Source of the DNA: Lasioglossum baleicum
Lineage: Eukaryota; Arthropoda; Insecta; Hymenoptera; Halictidae
Length of the DNA: 64,000 bases
Assembly: GCF_051020765.1 (NCBI RefSeq)
Contig: NC_134948.1
Span: forward strand, 5,324,501-5,388,500
Direction of reading: 5' to 3'
How positions within the stretch are numbered: position 1 is the stretch's first letter; the number at the start of each line of letters is the position of its first letter. The notes beneath the pieces are model-generated. The model was not told where the DNA came from, did not search any database, and saw nothing but the letters and a program-made list of their open reading frames with translations. The translations under genes and the position numbers were made by a program. Below, piece by piece: positions 57,089-64,000 of the stretch.

Positions 57089-58641
57089 TCATTTTCTGCT
57101 CTGCACGACATTAATGTGTGCATCTATGCAATTTACTTGCTTCATTGTTACTCCTAATGTAGGATTAGCAACATAATGATCGAAATGGGTGAGGCCGTTG
57201 CAAGCGGCTCCGTACTCTCCGTCTTTGTTCAATGCAATTACTGCACCCCTGAAGGTTGGATAATGTTCAGCGATTCTTTGAACTGCTGTGGTTGCAGCTG
57301 CAGATGGACTCGCACCTCGTCGCATTTCTTCCACGGCTAGGAAACTGGAAAAACATATATCATTTAAAAATTGCATATTCAGGCAGTCTGATGTTTTCTC
57401 GACTATTTACCTGGGCAGAAAGCGCATCATTACATCGCCGTCGCCTGTGCCAGCGGCTGCACCAACTTTTTGGTCAGCATATGCACCTGCACCTGCAATA
57501 GGGGAGTCCCCGATGCGACCAGGAATTTTGTTTCTGGCTCCATTGGTCGAGGTGCCTGCAGCTATGTGTCCATTCGAATCTATCGCAATTACTCCGATCG
57601 TGTCATGGTTGTCCTCGTCCACGTCCGACGCATATTCCTCTATTGTGTATTCCTGTTTATCCATGGAACGATATGGACCACAACTTTTCCTTGGGTCTGG
57701 ATTTACATTCTGTAAAAGTAGTGGTTTAATCATCGATTAGTTCAATCACTTTTTACACTCACTGTAATTGTATCAAATATAACTTAGCAGCGAAATTTCG
57801 AAGTTCAAAGCTTTGAAAGTCCGTTTCTTTTAATATTTTAATCATTTAGTACGGAGGTTCGAAATTCGAAGCCTCGAAACTTCGATTCTCATCACCTTCG
57901 AAGTTTCAGAAATCGAAGCTTAGATCTCCGAAGGAAAGTAACAGCCCTAGTTCCTATGACATGATTTCGGACTGTATCGAGAATCTATACCTTCCAGAAA
58001 TTAGGTTGACAATTATTAGCTCTCCAATCCATCCACATCTTCTTGGACTCCTGTGTCTGCAGAGACTCCTCTCTGAATCCCATTTCTAAAGCAAAATTCT
58101 TTGCCAATTCTCCGCCGAGCAGGGAATGTTTAGTATTGTGGAGAACTTTCCGAGCTACAGAAATAGCATTCTTCACATTTCTGAGAAGTCCTACACCACC
58201 CACGTCCATCGTGACTCTGTTAATACAAGAACAATTAGATAACAACATTCAAGAAATATATTATACAGAGAGGAAACAAATGTTATACCCATCCATGATT
58301 AATGCATCCAACGTGGTTTCTCCGGACTCATCCGGACTACCTCCGAATCCCACAGTCTTTCTGCATCTCTGTTCCTCGCAGAGAGTGCAACTTTCTTCTA
58401 TCGCATCCAGAGCGCTTCTTCTTTGATTTTGTAGAACATCCCATGCTGAAAATAATTTCATATTTGAAGAGCTAGTGCTGTACTTTGTTGAAATTGTTTA
58501 TAGAGGTTTACCTTTTTGCGTAGCATCCTTGTAGTCCCAGGTAATTACAACTAGAGGTACGCTACTATTTGTGGCAAACGTTGAGCCACAGATCGATAGG
58601 CAGATAGTGGTAGCAAGACAAGCAGCTAACGAAAGCTTCAT
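57089..58641 (-). CDS. AGA: N4-(beta-N-acetylglucosaminyl)-L-asparaginase (aspartylglucosaminidase), five exons
   Basis: A lysosomal Ntn-hydrolase that cleaves the GlcNAc-Asn bond in the last steps of glycoprotein breakdown. Exons (minus strand): 58512-58641, 58289-58445, 57991-58216, 57411-57709 and 57089-57344; GT-AG, phases agree, 355 residues (human 346). A signal peptide is evident (MKLSLAACLATTICLSICGS). Family blocks: VVITWDYKDAT, VGFGGSPDESGETTLDALIM, TMDVGGVGLLRNVKNAI, NCQPNFWK. The catalytic Thr, at about residue 208 in DNHDTIGVIAID, is the self-cleavage site that separates alpha and beta chains. GRIGDSPIAGAGAYAD and GTGDGDVMMRFLP follow. The C-terminus has GAACNG and Cys in the expected places. 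The start is chosen because it directly gives the signal peptide. Confidence 0.96.
57780..57930. repeat. TTCGAA-rich segment in AGA intron 3
   Basis: The motifs TTCGAA, TTCGAAG and TCGAAGC recur about ten times within 150 bp, in both orientations, inside the intron 57710-57990. No clear period. The composition recalls the CGAAAATTTTCG boxes of the nearby satellite, but there is no alignable unit. Confidence 0.5.
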
Positions 58642-58682
58642 CCTGACAGCTCTGTTCTAAGACTATTGATTGGTATTGAGTG

Positions 58683-58694
58683 CGATATAAATAG
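58683..58694 (-). promoter_or_regulatory. Candidate TATA-like element of the AGA gene
   Basis: On the minus strand the sequence reads CTATTTATATCG, about 45 bp upstream of the start codon. It would place the transcription start close to the ATG with a very short 5' UTR. Weak evidence. Confidence 0.3.
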
Positions 58695-60348
58695 TCTTTG
58701 TTCATAGAATAGGTGGGGATTTATATCTCCTGTTATGTTCGATTGTATATATTTGTCGGTCACACAGTCTTCTCATGTAATCTGCAGTTGTCGGTAGACT
58801 GTCAAGAACCTCCTATCGTCGTTTTGTATTTACTCAAGACATGGATATTATTTTCATTGTGTATCACAGGTATTTGCTGAACATCTGCATGAAATTAATG
58901 ATATAGATTAATCAGATAGATTGATAGGGACATGTACCGAAGTAATTCAATTATATTTTATGTTAATATTAATGATATCTTATCTAAATAGCTCGTGGAA
59001 AAGTTCCAAGTGATAACAGCTACATACACAGAACGTTTCAGCACAAACAGCGTATCGAAGTAGACCTAATAATTTCCGCAGATTAGACGCTTGAATTGAC
59101 TGATTTATCTGTTTAGAAACGAGAGGCGTTCATTATAACAATCTAATTTAGAAAATACATGTTTCGGGCGAGGACGGTACGGTCGATGCGACAAGGATGA
59201 ACATAGGTCTCGTACAGACACCGGAAGATCGTTATCATACTACTCAAATAGTTTTAGTATCTTAAAGTATATAGTTACTACTTAAATTTAAGTAAGTGCC
59301 GAATTTTGGCTATTTGTCCGCACTGTGCGGCGTCAAAAATGCAAATGATGGCGCTATCTATTAATCTATCTTTATGAAATCTGGAAACATTTAAATAGAA
59401 AAACCAATACAAAACCAATATCAAGCTCAAAGTCAATATTTTTGGTCTCAAAATGTTTCTAGTGGTTCATAATAGATCAGATTTTCGTAATTGTTTATTT
59501 AGGTTTCACTGACAAAAACACTGTAACCATCTAACGGCAGACGTCCGAACTGTCCAGAGCTAATCTGTATAGATGATAAGGAAATGAACGCGCCTAATTA
59601 AAATATGTCAGTTACTATCTTTATTCAATAAATATAATATTACATTGTAACATAAGGAATATATCCTGGTGTGGTGGTGTGTGATTCTGCAAATATATCT
59701 CTATGTACACACATTTAGCACACACGCGTACAACCATGACTGTATGTGCAGATGTGTATACATATATAATCTTTAATATAGATCTTTCTTCTCTAGAGAC
59801 AGCACAAAACACGTAGTATGGTACAATATCGTTACAAGGACAGTTATGAATTTCCGGCGATCCCGTTAACGTTTCTCCAAGTGGTTCCTTTCTGAAGCCA
59901 TTTAATTAAGAGAGTCTCCCACATTGTTAATTATCCTTCATACTGTTCGACAACGTTAAGTCGACAAGAAATGTCTCCTTCAATCGTTTAAAACAAAGTA
60001 TTCCAAAGAATGTCGTTTCTTACAATTAAAAACGTCTTGCTGCAAATACACACATTCGCTACAACTCACAAAAATAAACGATTACACTTCACAGTTCCTT
60101 CTCCATTGTCCTAACAGCATGACTGAGCTCACGCGCGCGAATGTTGTACGACTGTTTTGCCCCTAATTAATCTATTATTTACAAGAGTCAGTCGTACGCT
60201 TCATCGGACCCATCTCGTCAACCGGAAACGCTTATTAAGAGGAGATGGTCGCGACAGTGGGCATAGATTCACAAGAAAATGATCTCATCAACACCTTATC
60301 CACAGGAGAAACGATAATATAACATGTACGAATCGAATTTAACATAAT
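58695..60348. other. Intergenic sequence
   Basis: AT-rich sequence between the AGA 5' end and the downstream region of alpha-mannosidase II. No supported gene; short open frames only. Confidence 0.45.
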
Positions 60349-60528
60349 TAGATTGCGGATCTTTATGCAAAATAAAAATCTCTTACCCGAATTGCGACAA
60401 ACTGGAGTGAAATAGAAATTTAAGTTGAGAATATTATAATAGTATGTTTAAATTTTTCTAATATATTTTTTCTCTTTTACATTACACCTACTAATTTTTG
60501 TCATAAATGCATAAAATCCACAGTCATA
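60349..60528. mobile_element. MITE, mariner-like 201-bp family, copy 4
   Basis: The left end TAGATTGCGGATCTTTATGC and the right end TGCATAAAATCCACAGTC(A)TA match the other copies. It is about 180 bp, with an AT-rich interior and no coding frame. Confidence 0.65.
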
Positions 60529-62187
60529 ATACATTGTTCTTATTATCCGTTGACAAGGCGTTCACAGGAGAACCACCCGCTGTGGCGGCCGCTCTCGTCG
60601 GCAGAAGTAAAAAATAGGTACTTTCCGGCTGGCTGGTGCAGCCAGCCCTGACTTTAACTAAACAACTGTGTCCCCGCTAGAATTGGAAGAGCTTTTAAGA
60701 CCATCCTCCATCCTCGAAGATGGCGGTTTCCACCGACGTGCCAGGGGCGGGAAGAGAGAAGGAGAGAGAGTCCCCGAGTAAAACGTTTCACATATGAAAA
60801 TAGGTGTATACCATTTACATTTTATATCCCCCTATCACAATACACTGTCTAACATAAATGTTGTGGCTTGATATGTACAATATATTCATATATAAGTGTA
60901 TGCGCAGGATGTATCAACCGAATGGTACCCTCCAATCATCTGCTCGAGTTATCGTTCCAGAAGAGAGGTCGTTCTATAAAGTAACTCAAAAGAGACAAAG
61001 TTGCGCTTTCCAGCTATGTCCAGAGACGTGTCTTCGCGCAGCAATAAATAAAGCAATTGTTCAGATGATCTCATTTAGCTGAGCCAGCCTGCGCATGTAT
61101 ACAATCTGCAGGATGGGCCATTTCACTTGATCGGGGTTTGCAAACATCCTGGAGGTCTTCCCACAAAAAGAAACAGAGATCTAAATCGACATCGACTCTA
61201 TTTATACTCTTCGCGATCTGATATCAAGTTAAATGATCCATTCCCAGCAAATCCCGTTTGCTGTTCTCGCCCGTCTCCCGGGGACAGACATCCTAACGGC
61301 TTTGTACAGGTTTCAAGGGCCTCTAAATGCACTTGGATCGTTTGATTAATCTCAGTCTATGCGAACGTTGGGTCCTTCGACGCCCGACTCCCACCACGGC
61401 GGTGTCACAGAGGTGTCTATGAATGATAATTGACAATCTGAAAAGTCGACGGACAGAGCTAAAATGTGATGGTAGGGGTCGTGAGCTTCGGCCAGTTGGA
61501 CAGAAACGTTTCAACGATTTCCTAGAGGAGGCACGCAAGAAACATAGCAGCACACATCAAGTTAGAGGACAGCGAGCACGGTTTTCTCTTCTCTACGGGA
61601 CTCTCTCTCTCTCTCTTTCCATCCCCCCAAAGCGTTCTATCGTTGTCCTCAACCTAGGGTAAAACCGAACCAAAAAACGAGGGCGTAGAGTACGGCAGCC
61701 TGTCGTATGTATATACAGTGTCCTGTACGCTATTTACACGGGTCCTTCGTCCTCGCGATCGGAGGAAGGACCCGACCGCGATTATAGAAAAGAGTGGTGC
61801 TATTCCTGGCAATAAGCTTCGTCGTTTGTCCTTAGTTTCGCATGTTTGCGTTCGGTTCGAAGCTCATTACCAGGGGTAGTACAATACGATCGGTGTACCG
61901 CGGATCTCCGCGCGTTCATCGTAAATGCATAATGGTGTTTTTTTTTTCGCTAGATCCTTTAGGGAATCTTTCACTGACCAGTAGAAACGATTAACGAGAA
62001 ACATGTGTTGGAGTATTTCGGCGCAGAGACTCGCAGTCTGAAAAGTCGGCTAAAGAAAGAATCGTTCTGCCAGGTGGTGGAGACAGGGAGAGGCAGTGTC
62101 CTCGTAGCAGCGTGCACCTGGTTGTCAGCTATCTGACGAAGGTGCAACGTTTCCCGGCGCTCGTCGCCCCGAGAATCAGGCTTAAGA
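60529..62187. other. Probable 3' UTR and downstream region of alpha-mannosidase II
   Basis: No coding segment supported. A (CT)n run lies at 61601-61616. A short hairpin (GGGTCCTTC..CTC at 61740-61754 with GAGGAAGGACCC at 61762-61773) may fold in the transcript. The 3' end of the mRNA could not be placed. Confidence 0.4.
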
Positions 62188-64000
62188 TCATTGGACGAAG
62201 TTGACGTTGAACGTGCCCACTTCCATGGCTTTGAGTCCGACGTCCTGCAGACCGTCCTTCAATCTCTGCAGGGTCTTGGTTCCGGTGAGCGAGGTTTGCG
62301 TGACGTTTAGGTTGGCCAGCTTGAAGAACGATGTCCCCTGCGTGATCCGGTCGGCCAGGGGGCAGTGTTTCAAGGCGACGTCGACCCCGACCGAGCAGCT
62401 GTATCCCTGCCGATGTAGTACCATCAGCGCGCTGTTCACCGGGAAGTTTGGCAGTTTCTGATCATGATTGGTCCTCAGGTTGAGCAGGTGAAGGTCGCAG
62501 GGGAAGCTCTGGCTCAGCAAACGGACCTCCGGTGCCATGCTGATCTCGGCCTCGGTCCCGTCCACCACAAACATGTTCACCGGGTAGTTGAGCGCGTTGC
62601 TCAAATGATTGGCAAACAAGGACGGCTTCGAGTGTTTCTCCTTCTCGCCGGCGGCGATGTCCTCGAGCAGCAGCCAATGCTTGATCACGGTCCTGCGGTT
62701 GTCGAGTAGACCCTCGCCCATCCCTCGCGAGTCGTCGTAGAGAGTCCTCCTGTCTAGCATCACCTCGAGCCAGCCTGGCTGATAGCTGGCGGCTCCTTGG
62801 CAGTGGTTCACCAGCAGAGTGAGCCTGTGGTTGGTGTCCTCGATGTACGCCATCGTGGTGATGGGGAAGTAATTTCCTTCTATGCCGATCCTCTCTATCT
62901 TCGTCCTCCGGATCATCTGGTGGCCGTTCAAGTCGGTGTAGAATTCTGGCGGGTCTCCGTTCAGTATGTCGGTCTGCAAGCGCATGAACATCTCCGTCTC
63001 TCGGTTCTTCGGCGGCGTCTCGAAGTCCACGATGTTCCTCAGGTAGATCGCCTCGGCTAGACCACCCTCTTTATGGTAAATGGCTACATGATGAGTCAAC
63101 AGTTTCCCATATTCGACGGTTAAACGGGAGCTCAGCGTGCCGCTGACGATGTAGATCTTCTGGTGAGGCGTGTAAGCTTCTAGAACGTCCTTGTCCGTGT
63201 CCCTGAGGTTCGGGTCTGGCATGAAGAGGTACGCGCCGCTGTGGAACTGCGCCGACGTGTACGCGGCGAACTGTATCGCGCACTGCATGATCTTCCCGGT
63301 CGCTTTCTTCGTGACTCGCTTCAGGAACCCGGTCTGACCGTCGAACAGCAGCTTCATCTTCTGGTTCTCGAGCTGCACGTCGCCCACCTGCATCGGCTTG
63401 ATGGGGAACACGTTGTCCTTGCCGCACCGGCTGCAGTAGACCGTCGAGATCGCTTCTACGGGTACCTTGTCGATCTGCTGGAGATGGTAGGTGACTATCG
63501 CCAGAGGTTTCAGCTCTACCACGAACAACAGCACGTAGACATCGTGGGTGATGCTCGTGGCGTTCATCACCGGAGCTATCTGATAGGGGATCGGGTTCTT
63601 TTGCGGGTCCAGTACGCGGATCTTGTACGAGGTTACTTTCAGACTGATCACCTCCTGCCTCGGCTGGGCCAGAGGGTTGAACAGGACGATCTTTTTGGTC
63701 TCCTGGCCGTTCACTCCGATCGGTATCTTCTTCGGCAGCTTCTCGTAACTGTCCCTGTCCGACTCCGCCAGCACGTACACGGAGTTCTGCTTGGTGGTGG
63801 TCCCGGCCAGCGACTGGATCACGAAGCTCTGCAAACTGGTGGTGTCCGAGATCGATTCGAACAGCTTCAGAGCGTAATCCTTCATGACGAACGACTTCGA
63901 AGTGCCCGTGATAGCGTCGTGATGCTGGAACAAACCCAGATTCCGCCTGGCCTTGACCAGTTTCTCGAAATACGTCTCGTACAGCATGAAGTCCTTGCCG
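62188..64000 (-). CDS. Alpha-mannosidase II (Golgi, glycosyl hydrolase family 38), C-terminal part
   Basis: Removes two mannoses from GlcNAcMan5GlcNAc2 in the Golgi, the committed step towards complex N-glycans. The window contains the last 603 residues in one open exon; the frame stays open to the right edge (GKDFMLYETYF at the boundary), so the N-terminal half, with the membrane anchor and most of the catalytic domain, lies outside. QHHDAITGTSK, about 20 residues into the visible part, contains the His-Asp pair of the active site. Downstream come the family 38 middle and beta-sandwich domains, e.g. FNPLAQPRQEV, HSGAYLFMPDP, DDSRGMGEGLLDNRR, and VLHRQGYSC near the end. Family and Golgi-type assignment are clear; whether it is the closest equivalent of MAN2A1 or MAN2A2 cannot be told, since insects usually have one such gene. 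Confidence 0.93.
   Translation of the reverse strand, partial: GKDFMLYETYFEKLVKARRNLGLFQHHDAITGTSKSFVMKDYALKLFESISDTTSLQSFVIQSLAGTTTKQNSVYVLAESDRDSYEKLPKKIPIGVNGQETKKIVLFNPLAQPRQEVISLKVTSYKIRVLDPQKNPIPYQIAPVMNATSITHDVYVLLFVVELKPLAIVTYHLQQIDKVPVEAISTVYCSRCGKDNVFPIKPMQVGDVQLENQKMKLLFDGQTGFLKRVTKKATGKIMQCAIQFAAYTSAQFHSGAYLFMPDPNLRDTDKDVLEAYTPHQKIYIVSGTLSSRLTVEYGKLLTHHVAIYHKEGGLAEAIYLRNIVDFETPPKNRETEMFMRLQTDILNGDPPEFYTDLNGHQMIRRTKIERIGIEGNYFPITTMAYIEDTNHRLTLLVNHCQGAASYQPGWLEVMLDRRTLYDDSRGMGEGLLDNRRTVIKHWLLLEDIAAGEKEKHSKPSLFANHLSNALNYPVNMFVVDGTEAEISMAPEVRLLSQSFPCDLHLLNLRTNHDQKLPNFPVNSALMVLHRQGYSCSVGVDVALKHCPLADRITQGTSFFKLANLNVTQTSLTGTKTLQRLKDGLQDVGLKAMEVGTFNVNFVQ

Noticed and set aside
62464..63060. 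Plus-strand frames over the alpha-mannosidase exon
   Set aside because: Antisense shadows of a strongly conserved minus-strand coding exon.

Overview
This is eukaryotic nuclear DNA from an insect, most likely a hymenopteran (bee, wasp or ant). The genes are split by short GT-AG introns, a nuclear tRNA gene is present, and the proteins are insect orthologues of conserved animal proteins. The Sex-lethal-type gene has two RRMs but lacks the third RRM of ELAV. The order-level placement is an inference; the species is not identified.

Layout. 1-10,000 is mostly non-coding: one tRNA-Cys gene, one strong exon-like segment (665-759), a long near-palindrome and a piggyBac-type MITE. 10.2-19 kb (+) holds a cytospin-A/SPECC1L orthologue in ten coding exons, a long coiled coil ending in a calponin-homology domain. 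Facing it is an intronless HDAC3 (20,264-21,565, -). A small two-exon gene of unknown function lies at 22.7-23.4 kb (+). 24.5-37.4 kb (+) holds a Sex-lethal-like RNA-binding protein gene. Two different terminal coding exons, at 32.1 and 37.1 kb, both fit the reading phase left by the last shared exon. 37.4-46.6 kb has no gene I can support. The right part is all on the minus strand: ALDH1L1 (46.8-50.7 kb, six exons, complete), the splicing factor RED/IK (52.6-54.6 kb, two exons), a 16-copy tandem satellite with a 106-bp unit (55.1-56.9 kb), lysosomal aspartylglucosaminidase (57.1-58.6 kb, five exons), and the C-terminal half of Golgi alpha-mannosidase II, running off the right edge (62.2-64.0 kb).

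The genes do not form one pathway; this is an ordinary gene neighbourhood. Loose themes are RNA splicing (Sxl-like, RED) and glycan processing (mannosidase II, aspartylglucosaminidase). I joined exons by hand from splice signals and phase. The SPECC1L, ALDH1L1, RED and AGA models close with no phase conflict; the Sxl 5' end is less certain.

The least ordinary items are: the alternative Sxl-like C-termini with U-runs in between; a distal exon at 665-759 whose phase fits an acceptor-like site inside SPECC1L coding exon 1; the satellite, with an inverted partial copy at its edge and length variants that differ by about one helical turn; and two MITE families recognised by internal comparison (a mariner-like 201-bp family starting TAGACTGCGGATC, and a TTAA-flanked piggyBac-like family starting CCCTTTGCACTCG).
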